NCBI RefSeq assembly: GCF_030532915.1
Contig: NZ_JAUNKD010000013.1
Coordinates: 1 to 64,000, forward strand
DNA: 64,000 nucleotides
Source of the DNA: Capnocytophaga sp.
GTDB taxonomy: Bacteria > Bacteroidota > Bacteroidia > Flavobacteriales > Flavobacteriaceae
Direction: 5' to 3'
In this document: positions 8,888 through 16,616 of the stretch, in pieces
Numbering within the stretch: position 1 is the first letter of the stretch
Layout: each line of letters starts with the position of its first letter
Notes under the pieces: generated by a model
Told to the model about the DNA's origin: nothing
The model's input: the letters and a program-made list of their open reading frames with translations, nothing else
Databases searched by the model: none
Position numbers and translations under genes: made by a program

Positions 8888-10102
8888 ATGGCAAAAGTAT
8901 TCGATTTACGGGTTCCGCCTATTGAAAACCTCTGTATTGGGTTCATCGGCGTAGGTATTCGGGGCATTGAAGCTTTGAAGCGGTATATGCACTTGGATGT
9001 TCACATAGCGGCAGTGGCAGATTTGCACGAGCCGTACGTAGCAAAAGCCCGCGACATCACGGCAACACAAAAAATACCTCCAATTTTCTTTTCGCAAGCA
9101 GAAGATTGGAAAAAAATATGCCAAATGGACGAAATTCATTTGGTGTACATCTCCACTCCTTGGGAGTTGCACACCGAAATGGCAATTTACGCAATGCAAC
9201 ACGGTAAGCACGTGGCAATCGAAGTGCCTTTGGCGATGAGCGTTGCCGATTGCCGGAAAATCATTAAGACGGCAGAGCAAACCCAACGGCATTGTATGAT
9301 GCTCGAAAACGCTTGCTACGACAGTTTTGAACTAATGACCATCGAAATGGCGAAGCGGGGCGATTTCGGTGAGATTGTGCACGGCGAAGGGGCATATATA
9401 CACGATTTACGCCGACTAAATTTCAAGCAAAACGAGCGGGACACCCTCAGGGGCGAGTGGCGAATGAAATACAGCCAGACGCACAACGGCAACCCCTACC
9501 CTACACACGGCATCGCCCCTATTTGTCAGGCGATGAACATCTTGCGGGGCGACAACTTGGTGAAGTTGGTCTCGATGTCATCACTTTCTATCGGAATGCG
9601 GCGGTATGCAGCGGCTACCTTTGGAAAGGAATCACCACAAGCCAAGGCACAATACACAGGCGACATTAATCTGACCCTTATCCAAACAGAGTTGGGTAAA
9701 ACCATTCTGTTACAGCACGATGACACCAGTCCGCGCCCCTATTCCCGCATCTTTTTGCTCAGCGGAACCGATGGTTTTATTCAGAAATATCCTACGCCGC
9801 AACTTTACTTCGATAAGCGGAACACGCCACAGTTATCGCCCGACGAAGTAACCCGATTTTTGGAGAAAAACCAGCATCCGTACATAAAAGAAACTGCTTT
9901 TTTGAGGGAAAAATTGCCGGAGCAAAAGCCGATGGACATCATTATGGACTATCGCTTGGTGTATTGCCTGAAAAACGGACTGACATTAGACCAAAACGTG
10001 TACGACGGAGCGTTGTGGTCGTCCATTGCCGAACTTTCACAGCTTTCCGTTGAAAAGGGAAGCATTCCGATAGCCATTCCGGACTTTTTAAACGGAGCGT
10101 AA
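8888..10102 (+). CDS. Gfo/Idh/MocA-fold protein of glycoside hydrolase family 109 type
   Basis: The 404-residue product has an N-terminal Rossmann fold (IGFIGVGIRG near 18-27, then HVAIEVPLAM near 109-118, with the family's EKP loop altered to EVP). It then carries the GH109-type second domain: ENACYDSFELMT near 139, YPTHGIAPICQ near 205 with the His used as general residue in GH109 enzymes, and LLQHDDTSPRPYSRI near 280. GH109 enzymes use enzyme-bound NAD to cleave alpha-N-acetylgalactosamine and some other sugars. Characterised flavobacterial members are exported; this one has no Tat, Sec or lipoprotein signal, so it would act in the cytoplasm. Substrate is unknown. It is a single-gene unit. 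Confidence 0.83.
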   Translation: MAKVFDLRVPPIENLCIGFIGVGIRGIEALKRYMHLDVHIAAVADLHEPYVAKARDITATQKIPPIFFSQAEDWKKICQMDEIHLVYISTPWELHTEMAIYAMQHGKHVAIEVPLAMSVADCRKIIKTAEQTQRHCMMLENACYDSFELMTIEMAKRGDFGEIVHGEGAYIHDLRRLNFKQNERDTLRGEWRMKYSQTHNGNPYPTHGIAPICQAMNILRGDNLVKLVSMSSLSIGMRRYAAATFGKESPQAKAQYTGDINLTLIQTELGKTILLQHDDTSPRPYSRIFLLSGTDGFIQKYPTPQLYFDKRNTPQLSPDEVTRFLEKNQHPYIKETAFLREKLPEQKPMDIIMDYRLVYCLKNGLTLDQNVYDGALWSSIAELSQLSVEKGSIPIAIPDFLNGA

Positions 10103-10128
10103 GCCGTAGAAAAACAAGATTTCATTTT

Positions 10129-10156
10129 TTTGATATCATATTAATGGTTATATTTG
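10129..10156 (+). promoter_or_regulatory. Probable promoter of ribB(A)
   Basis: TTTG (10129-10132) and TATATTTG (10149-10156, matching TAnnTTTG) lie 16 bp apart, slightly short of the usual 19-bp spacer, 20 bp before the ATG at 10176. No FMN riboswitch is recognisable in the short leader. Confidence 0.5.
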
Positions 10157-10175
10157 CCTCGAATTACAGAATCAG

Positions 10176-11297
10176 ATGAAAAACATACAATTAAATACCA
10201 TAGAAGAAGCCATTGAAGACATCAGAAACGGGAAGGTCATCATCGTTGTTGATGATGAAGACCGCGAAAACGAAGGGGACTTCATCGCCGCGGCTGAAAA
10301 GGTAACACCCGAGATGATTAACTTTATGGTTACGCACGGTCGCGGACTGGTTTGCGCCCCGCTCACCGAAACACGTTGCGCAGAGCTTGATTTGCCTATG
10401 ATGGTACAAAATAACACCGTTTTGCACGAAACGCAGTTCACCGTTTCAGTTGATTTGAAGGGAGAAGGCTGCACGACGGGCATTTCAACCCACGATCGGG
10501 CAAAAACCATCAGTGCGCTGGTAAATCCGGATACCAAACCTTTTGATTTGGGGCGTCCGGGACATATTTTTCCGCTTCGGGCGAAGGAAGGAGGCGTACT
10601 TCGGCGTACGGGACATACCGAGGCTGCCGTAGATTTAGCCCGCCTTGCCGGATTGCAGCCCGCCGGCATTCTGGTGGAAATCCTCAACGAAGATGGCACG
10701 ATGGCACGGCTTCCGCAGCTGGCAGAAGTGGCAAAACGCTTTGAGTTGAAGCTCATTTCCATAGAAGATTTAGTAGCTTACCGAATGCGCAAGGATACGT
10801 TAATCACGAAGAAGGAAGATTTTAATCTACAAACACCTTATGGGGAATTTCGCCTAAGAGCATACGAGCAAACGACCAACAAACAGATACATCTAGCATT
10901 TACCAAAGGAAGTTGGCACCCCGATGAACCCGTACTGACGCGCGTACACGCATCGTTTATCAGTAATGACATTTTGGAGGTGGTAGCCAATGACAAGGAC
11001 AATCCGTTGGAACGTATCTTTAAGAAAATCAATCAAGAAGGCAAGGGAGCCGTTGTGGTTATTAACAAAGAAGGCTATTCACAAAACCTTTTGAAGCGCA
11101 TTACGGAAATAAAAGAGAAACAGAGCGGTCATTACGTGCCTCAGCCGTCGGCAGATACCAAAGATATTGGAATGGGAGCTCAAATTCTGCACGATTTAAA
11201 CCTTAGGAAGCTGCGTTTACTGACTAATTCGCGTCAATCGCACTATGTGGGTATGTCAGGTTACGGACTTGAAATCGTAGAAGAGATTGGGTATTAA
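10176..11297 (+). CDS. ribB: 3,4-dihydroxy-2-butanone-4-phosphate synthase with degenerate GTP cyclohydrolase II domain
   Basis: The N-terminal 205 residues are a complete DHBP synthase, which makes the four-carbon precursor of riboflavin from ribulose 5-phosphate: DDEDRENEGDFI near 26, THDRAKT near 106, GHTEAAVDLARLAG near 146. The C-terminal part (about 215-373) has the GTP cyclohydrolase II fold start TPYGEFRLRAY, but where RibA has its three zinc cysteines (HSEC and RCDC motifs) this protein reads VHASF and VVANDKD, and the catalytic GRG region is also altered. It should therefore lack cyclohydrolase activity, and a separate ribA is expected elsewhere. Confidence 0.92.
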   Translation: MKNIQLNTIEEAIEDIRNGKVIIVVDDEDRENEGDFIAAAEKVTPEMINFMVTHGRGLVCAPLTETRCAELDLPMMVQNNTVLHETQFTVSVDLKGEGCTTGISTHDRAKTISALVNPDTKPFDLGRPGHIFPLRAKEGGVLRRTGHTEAAVDLARLAGLQPAGILVEILNEDGTMARLPQLAEVAKRFELKLISIEDLVAYRMRKDTLITKKEDFNLQTPYGEFRLRAYEQTTNKQIHLAFTKGSWHPDEPVLTRVHASFISNDILEVVANDKDNPLERIFKKINQEGKGAVVVINKEGYSQNLLKRITEIKEKQSGHYVPQPSADTKDIGMGAQILHDLNLRKLRLLTNSRQSHYVGMSGYGLEIVEEIGY

Positions 11298-11398
11298 GAA
11301 GTTTTACAAAAGAAACAGGAAGCTAAGTAAAGTAAGATGATGTAATTGTGAAAAACATCAGTAGAAAGCCTTAATTATTAAACACATACAAAAAAACA

Positions 11399-11429
11399 TT
11401 TGGTATTTCAGTTTCTTTTTTTATCTTTG
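11399..11429 (+). promoter_or_regulatory. Flavobacterial promoter of nusB-yajC
   Basis: TTTG at 11399-11402 and TATCTTTG at 11422-11429 with a 19-bp spacer match the TTTG-19-TAnnTTTG consensus exactly. The ATG of nusB is at 11481. Confidence 0.8.
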
Positions 11430-11480
11430 TACCGCAAAAAACATAAAGCATCAAATCATATTTTTAAAAGTTCTTAAACT

Positions 11481-12425
11481 ATGCTGACACGAAGACACAT
11501 CAGGGTGAAGGTAATGCAGTCCATCTATGCAATGGAGCAAAATCAACATCAAAATTTGGACAGAGAATTAAAATTTTTACAGAAAAGTGCCAACGACACT
11601 TACAACCTCTATCTGCTAACCTTTTCACTGCTGAAAGAGCTTCATAATATGGCAATTACACAAATTGAAATTGCACAAAAAAAATATTTGGCAACAGCAA
11701 AAGACAAAGACCCATCACGAAAATTTGTTGAAAATCAGGTTTTAGTATCCATTTCAAATAATGAACTATTGCAAGATGCCATCAACAACGCCAAGATGAA
11801 TCTTTGGGATTTGGACAGTGAATACGTTAAAATCATCTACAAGAAGATTATTGACAGTCCGTTGTATCAAAAATATATGAGCAATAAAACTACTGATTTT
11901 CATAAAGATAGAGATTTTATTGTAGCCATTTTTAAAGATTTCATTGCTCCTGACGATAAAATATACGAATACATTGAGGATTTTAACCTCACGTGGGTTG
12001 ATGATTTTTCAATTGTAAATACGTTTATATTGAAATTGCTAAAAGGCGTTACGCCACAAAGTAACGACAAATATTTTGTGCCTAAACTCTTTAAAAATGA
12101 AGATGATAAGGATTTTGCTTTCAATTTGCTAAAAAAAGTAGTTCTTAATGATGAAAAATTACAAGCAAGCATTGACGGAAAAACCCCAAATTGGGATAAG
12201 GAACGCATCGCACTCTTGGATAACATCATCATCAAAATGGCAATTTGTGAATTTTTGAATTTCCCTACCATTCCGGTGAAAGTCACTTTAAATGAGTATC
12301 TTGAAATTGCAAAAGAATATTCAACTGACAAGAGTAGTATTTTTATCAACGGAATTTTAGACAAACTCTCGAAGGAATTTCAAGAAAAAAATGAACTAAA
12401 AAAAATAGGACGCGGACTGCTTTAA
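11481..12425 (+). CDS. nusB: Transcription antitermination factor NusB (long Bacteroidota form)
   Basis: NusB joins the Nus complex on boxA RNA and is needed for rRNA transcription. At 314 residues it is about twice the E. coli length. The canonical start LTRRHIRVKVMQSIYAM is at the N-terminus and the NusB helical domain is completed near the C-terminus by WDKERIALLDNIIIKMAICE (about 236-255) and the Asn/Glu-rich end. The long middle insertion is normal for Bacteroidota NusB. yajC follows after 35 bp and is likely in the same operon, as in many flavobacteria. Confidence 0.93.
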   Translation: MLTRRHIRVKVMQSIYAMEQNQHQNLDRELKFLQKSANDTYNLYLLTFSLLKELHNMAITQIEIAQKKYLATAKDKDPSRKFVENQVLVSISNNELLQDAINNAKMNLWDLDSEYVKIIYKKIIDSPLYQKYMSNKTTDFHKDRDFIVAIFKDFIAPDDKIYEYIEDFNLTWVDDFSIVNTFILKLLKGVTPQSNDKYFVPKLFKNEDDKDFAFNLLKKVVLNDEKLQASIDGKTPNWDKERIALLDNIIIKMAICEFLNFPTIPVKVTLNEYLEIAKEYSTDKSSIFINGILDKLSKEFQEKNELKKIGRGLL

Positions 12426-12460
12426 CAATTTTAGATTACTAATTACCAAATAGATTATAA

Positions 12461-12748
12461 ATGAACACAATCAATCAATTAGCACCATTTATATTAATGT
12501 TTGCGGTGCTTTATTTTTTAATGATTCGCCCGCAAATGCGACGTCAAAAACAAGAAAAAAACTTTATCCAAGAGATGAAAAAAGGAGATAACGTGGTAAC
12601 AAAGAGTGGTATGCACGGTCGTATCGTGGAACTTACCGATGACAGTTGCGTAATTGAAACCCTTGCCGGAAAAATCAAGTTTGAGCGTTCGGCAATTTCA
12701 ATGGAAATGTCAAAAAAAGTAAATGCTCCGAAAGAAATAAAAAAATAA
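12461..12748 (+). CDS. yajC: Preprotein translocase subunit YajC
   Basis: A 95-residue accessory subunit that associates with SecDF. One membrane helix (about residues 5-23, ending FLMIRPQMRRQKQE) is followed by the conserved cytoplasmic domain with MKKGDNVVTKSGMHGRI. Length and topology match the family. It lies 35 bp after nusB and is closed by a strong terminator. Confidence 0.95.
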   Translation: MNTINQLAPFILMFAVLYFLMIRPQMRRQKQEKNFIQEMKKGDNVVTKSGMHGRIVELTDDSCVIETLAGKIKFERSAISMEMSKKVNAPKEIKK

Positions 12749-12773
12749 CTAATTATTCGTTATTTAAAAACAC

Positions 12774-12813
12774 AAATCCGTCAAGTTCAACTATTTAACT
12801 TGCGGATTTTTTT
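12774..12813 (+). terminator. Intrinsic terminator of nusB-yajC
   Basis: AAATCCG (12774-12780) pairs with CGGATTT (12803-12809), and CAAGTT (12782-12787) with AACTTG (12797-12802), with one bulged T and a following T-run. It lies 16 bp before menC, whose promoter must be within or after it. Confidence 0.88.
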
Positions 12814-12828
12814 ATTTTAAAACACAAA

Positions 12829-13866
12829 ATGAAAGCTTTTTACAAAAAATACACACTGAATTTTAAACGTCCGTCGGGAACCTCGCGAGGCATTCTCACA
12901 CAAAAAGAAACCTATTTTTTATTCATTACAAACGGAAAAAAAACAGGCATTGGCGAATGTGGTTTGTTGCGGACGCTGAGTTGTGATGACCGTCCTGATT
13001 ATGAGCAAAAACTGCAATGGGTGTGCGATAACATTCATTTGGGAGACGTTTTTCTGCGGGAAAACCTTGCTGACTTTCCGTCTATTGAGTTCGGTTTGGA
13101 ACAGGCTTTTTTATCATTACAAACTGAAAATCAACACATTTTACTTCCTTCTGATTTTACCTCGGGCAAGGCTTCCATTCCCATCAACGGACTCATTTGG
13201 ATGGGAACACCTGATTTTATGAAATCACAAATTCAGAAAAAACTTGCCCAAGGTTTTCATTGCATTAAAATGAAAATCGGGGCGATTGCTTTTGAAGAGG
13301 AATATCAAATTCTGAAACGTTTACGCCGTGAATTTTCTTCGCAAGATATTGAAATTCGGGTAGATGCCAATGGTGCGTTCTCTACCTTCGAGGCTCTTGA
13401 AAAGCTAAAACGCCTGTCAGATTTGCAACTTCATTCCATTGAACAACCTATCCGACAAGGGCAATGGAAAAAAATGGCAGAACTTTGTGAAAAAACACCT
13501 CTGCCCATCGCACTTGATGAGGAACTTATCGGAGTTGCTTCCTCTGAAAATAAAGCCAAACTTTTGCAGGAAATTCGCCCGCAATACATTATTTTAAAAC
13601 CCTCTTTATTAGGAGGTTACAAAAAATCAAACGAATGGATTACCTTAGCCGAAAAACAAAACATCGGTTGGTGGATAACCAGTGCTTTGGAGAGTAACAT
13701 CGGGCTGAACGCCATCGCTCAATGGACTTTTACGCTAAATAGTCCAATGCCACAAGGTTTAGGAACAGGAGCTTTGTACACTAACAACATTGCCGCTCCC
13801 CTACTCGTAAAAAACGGAAAATTAGAGTACAATCCCAACATAGAATGGGGAAAAATTAATCAATAA
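12829..13866 (+). CDS. menC: o-Succinylbenzoate synthase
   Basis: Enolase-superfamily enzyme that dehydrates SHCHC to o-succinylbenzoate in menaquinone synthesis. The 345 residues show the second barrel Lys motif IKMKIGA near 145, metal ligands in EIRVDANGAF near 178 (Asp) and IEQPI near 205 (Glu), ALDEEL near 231 (Asp) and the later catalytic Lys in ILKPSLLGG near 256. The member of this superfamily could also be a dipeptide epimerase, but the Bacteroidota-type N-terminus (GILTQKETYFLF, GIGECGLL) and the sequence ALESNIGLNAIAQW fit MenC. It converges with pnp. Confidence 0.87.
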   Translation: MKAFYKKYTLNFKRPSGTSRGILTQKETYFLFITNGKKTGIGECGLLRTLSCDDRPDYEQKLQWVCDNIHLGDVFLRENLADFPSIEFGLEQAFLSLQTENQHILLPSDFTSGKASIPINGLIWMGTPDFMKSQIQKKLAQGFHCIKMKIGAIAFEEEYQILKRLRREFSSQDIEIRVDANGAFSTFEALEKLKRLSDLQLHSIEQPIRQGQWKKMAELCEKTPLPIALDEELIGVASSENKAKLLQEIRPQYIILKPSLLGGYKKSNEWITLAEKQNIGWWITSALESNIGLNAIAQWTFTLNSPMPQGLGTGALYTNNIAAPLLVKNGKLEYNPNIEWGKINQ

Positions 13867-13889
13867 AAAAGAGGCTTGAAGCCTCTTTT
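13866..13889. terminator. Bidirectional terminator between menC and pnp
   Basis: AAAAGAGGC and GCCTCTTTT form a perfect stem around TTGAA, with an A-run on one side and a T-run on the other, so it works for both convergent genes. Confidence 0.88.
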
Positions 13890-13906
13890 AATTTTATAAC
13901 GTTTTG

Positions 13907-16096
13907 TTATTTACCATCTTTTTTATCCGATTTTTGATATCGGGGTTTGTCGTTTCGCGGTCTGTCGCCTTTGGGTTTGTCTTCACGCGGAGGTCTGGGC
14001 AACAATGCTTTTCTTGACACTTTTTGTTTGCGTGTTTTCGGGTCGATACCGATATATTTCACTTCGATAATATCACCTTCTTTAACCAAATCTGATGGTT
14101 TTTCGGTTCGTTCCCAAGCCATTTCCGAAATGTGAAGCAACGAATCTTTCCCCGGAACAAACTCAACCACAACACCAAACTCCAATAACTTAGTTACTTT
14201 CACGCTGTACGTTTCGCCTTCAACCGGCTCAAAAATACACGCTTTGATGGCTTCAACGGCACGTTGCATTCCATCCGGATCTGTACCCAAAATTTCGATA
14301 ATGCCCAAATCGCCTTCTTCTTCAATAACGATGGTTGTTGCCGTATCTTGCTGAATACCTTGAATATTTTTACCTCCCGAACCAATAACCGCACCGATGT
14401 AATCTTTCGGAATTTCCATCGTGATGATTTTCGGAGCGTGCGGTTTCACTTCAGCTTTCGGCTCGGCAATCGTATCGGTGATTTTTTCCAAAATATGCAA
14501 ACGACCTTCACGAGCTTGCTCCAAGGCTTTTTCCAAAATCTCGTAAGTTAATCCTTTGATTTTGATGTCCATTTGGCAGGCAGTAATTCCGTCTTTGGTT
14601 CCGGTTACTTTAAAATCCATATCGCCTAAATGGTCTTCATCGCCCAAAATATCAGAAAGTACCGCATACTTTTCGCCATCAGTAATCAATCCCATTGCAA
14701 TTCCGGAAACGGGTTTGGTCATCTGCACACCGGCATCCATAAGTGCCAGCGTACCGGCACATACCGTTGCCATTGATGACGAACCGTTTGATTCCAAAAT
14801 TTCAGAAACCACTCGAACCGTGTAAGGACATTCCGTTGGAATCATACGTTTTAAGGCACGTTGTGCCAAATTTCCGTGACCGATTTCACGACGAGACGTG
14901 CCTCGAAGCGGACGAGCCTCACCGGTTGAAAACGGCGGGAAGTTGTAATGCAAATAGAAACGCTCCTCACCTTGTTCCGTTGGTAAATCAATTACGTTTG
15001 CCTCGCGTGAAGTTCCCAAAGTTACGGTTGTAAGTGATTGAGTTTCACCGCGTGTAAAGATTGACGAACCGTGAGCAGACGGTAAATAATCAATCTCGCA
15101 CCAAATCGGACGAATTTGTGTTGTATTTCTTCCGTCTAAACGGATATTTTCATCTAAAATTAAATTTCTAACTGCCTCTTTTTGAGCTTTTCCGAAATAT
15201 CTATCGATAAGCATCGCCAACTCTTCCTGCTCTTCTTCGGTGAACAACGCCAAACATTCTTCTTTTACGGCAGCAAATTTTTCGCCACGCTCTTGTTTTG
15301 CGGTATTTTCTTTGGCAATGGCGTAACATTTCGGATATGCCAAACCGTAAACTTTTTGCTCAACTTCCTCATTTTCAAGCTCCGGCTCGTAAGTACGTTT
15401 TTCGGTAATCCCGACTTTTTCCGCCAAACGAATTTGTGCATCAATCTGAACCTTAATGGCTTCGTGAGCGAATTTAATAGCTTCTGCCATATCTTTTTCC
15501 GAAACTTCGTCCATTTCGCCTTCTACCATCGCCACGAAATCTTTGGAAGCCCCAACCATTATATCCATATCGGACTGTGCAAGTTGCTCTTTATTAGGAT
15601 TTATGACGAATTTTCCGTCGATTCGGGCTACGCGTACCTCTGAGATAGGTCCGTCAAACGGAATATCGGAAACAGCAATACACGCCGAAGCCGCCAAACC
15701 TGCCAAAGCGTCGGGCATTACGTTTTCGTCGTGTGACATTAACTGAATCATCACCTGAGTTTCAGCGTGATAGTCTTTCGGGAATAGCGGTCGCAACACA
15801 CGATCCACCAAACGCATCGTTAAAACTTCTTGGTCGCTGGGGCGAGCTTCACGTTTGAAAAAACCACCAGGGAAACGCCCCGCAGCAGCAAATTTTTCGC
15901 GATAATCTACCGTTAATGGTAAAAAATCAGTTTCCGGATTGATTTCACGGGCTGAAACAACGGTTGCCAACAACATCGCATTCCCCATACGCACCACTAC
16001 CGAGCCGTCGGCTTGTTTTGCCAACTTTCCGGTTTCGATGGAAATGGTTCGTCCGTCGCCTAAGTCAATAATTTCTTTTTTAACTTCTGGAATCAT
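13907..16096 (-). CDS. pnp: Polyribonucleotide nucleotidyltransferase (PNPase)
   Basis: Phosphorolytic 3'-5' exoribonuclease. The 729 residues contain two RNase PH domains (the first from about 10-140, the second from about 320-530 with [18 protein letters not shown] and [17 protein letters not shown] motifs), a KH domain with [15 protein letters not shown] near 565 and an S1 domain near 630-700. A short Lys/Arg/Asp tail follows. The 154-bp leader up to the rpsO stop contains a GC-rich stem-loop. The rpsO-pnp order is the widespread bacterial arrangement. Confidence 0.97.
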   Translation of the reverse strand: MIPEVKKEIIDLGDGRTISIETGKLAKQADGSVVVRMGNAMLLATVVSAREINPETDFLPLTVDYREKFAAAGRFPGGFFKREARPSDQEVLTMRLVDRVLRPLFPKDYHAETQVMIQLMSHDENVMPDALAGLAASACIAVSDIPFDGPISEVRVARIDGKFVINPNKEQLAQSDMDIMVGASKDFVAMVEGEMDEVSEKDMAEAIKFAHEAIKVQIDAQIRLAEKVGITEKRTYEPELENEEVEQKVYGLAYPKCYAIAKENTAKQERGEKFAAVKEECLALFTEEEQEELAMLIDRYFGKAQKEAVRNLILDENIRLDGRNTTQIRPIWCEIDYLPSAHGSSIFTRGETQSLTTVTLGTSREANVIDLPTEQGEERFYLHYNFPPFSTGEARPLRGTSRREIGHGNLAQRALKRMIPTECPYTVRVVSEILESNGSSSMATVCAGTLALMDAGVQMTKPVSGIAMGLITDGEKYAVLSDILGDEDHLGDMDFKVTGTKDGITACQMDIKIKGLTYEILEKALEQAREGRLHILEKITDTIAEPKAEVKPHAPKIITMEIPKDYIGAVIGSGGKNIQGIQQDTATTIVIEEEGDLGIIEILGTDPDGMQRAVEAIKACIFEPVEGETYSVKVTKLLEFGVVVEFVPGKDSLLHISEMAWERTEKPSDLVKEGDIIEVKYIGIDPKTRKQKVSRKALLPRPPREDKPKGDRPRNDKPRYQKSDKKDGK

Positions 16097-16140
16097 TTTT
16101 TTAAATTAAAATTAAACTTTAGACGTTGTGCTGTGGTTAT

Positions 16141-16177
16141 AAGTCAGCCAATGGTCGGTCGGCACCGACAGGCTTAT
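16141..16177 (-). promoter_or_regulatory. GC-rich stem-loop in the pnp leader
   Basis: On the minus strand, GTCGG and CCGAC (within 16158-16169) can pair and are flanked by AAGCC and GGCTnACTT that can extend the stem. It is the only GC-rich patch in this AT-rich intergenic region, about 45-80 nt before the pnp ATG. In E. coli the pnp leader stem is the site of RNase III/PNPase autoregulation; an analogous role here is only a guess. Confidence 0.35.
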
Positions 16178-16223
16178 TTTTAATTCTAAAATATTAAACT
16201 TAAAAATTTTATTGCTAAGATGT

Positions 16224-16252
16224 AAAAAAGAGGCATAAAGCCCCTCTTTTTT
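16224..16252. terminator. Terminator after rpsO
   Basis: AAAAAAGAGG (16224-16233) pairs with CCTCTTTTTT (16243-16252). The stem overlaps the last base of the rpsO stop and would reduce readthrough from rpsO into pnp. Confidence 0.8.
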
Positions 16253-16520
16253 ATTTTCGAATGCCTAATTCTTTGATGATGGCACGATATCTTTCGATGT
16301 CGTTTTTCTTCAAATAATCAAGCAAACTTCTGCGTTTACCTACCAATTTCACCAATGAACGCTCTGTGTTGAAATCTTTACGATTCACTTTCAAGTGCTG
16401 CGTTAAGTGGTTAATTCTGTGAGTAAAAAGAGCGATTTGCCCTTCTGCTGAACCTGTGTTGGTCTCTGAACCTGCGTACTTTTTGAAAATTTCCGCTTTT
16501 ACTTCTTTTGTTAAATACAT
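16251..16520 (-). CDS. rpsO: 30S ribosomal protein S15
   Basis: Primary 16S rRNA-binding protein of the central domain. From ATG 16518-16520 the product is 89 residues, the standard S15 length, starting MYLTKEVKAEIF and containing the conserved GSAEGQIALFTHRINHLTQHLK and RRSLLDYLK segments. The longer frame that starts upstream is rejected because its extra codons overlap the promoter. It is followed by pnp, as in many bacteria. Confidence 0.97.
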   Translation of the reverse strand: MYLTKEVKAEIFKKYAGSETNTGSAEGQIALFTHRINHLTQHLKVNRKDFNTERSLVKLVGKRRSLLDYLKKNDIERYRAIIKELGIRK

Positions 16521-16564
16521 TCCAATATTATTTAAATGATTATTATGTACTGATTTTGAAAGCG

Positions 16565-16595
16565 CAAAGGTATGCAAAAAAAATTTATTTCCAAA
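16565..16595 (-). promoter_or_regulatory. Flavobacterial promoter of rpsO
   Basis: On the minus strand TTTG (16592-16595) and TACCTTTG (16565-16572) are separated by 19 bp, an exact match to TTTG-19-TAnnTTTG. This fixes the rpsO start at 16520. Confidence 0.85.
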
Positions 16596-16616
16596 TTTAT
16601 GCGTATTTTTTATTTC

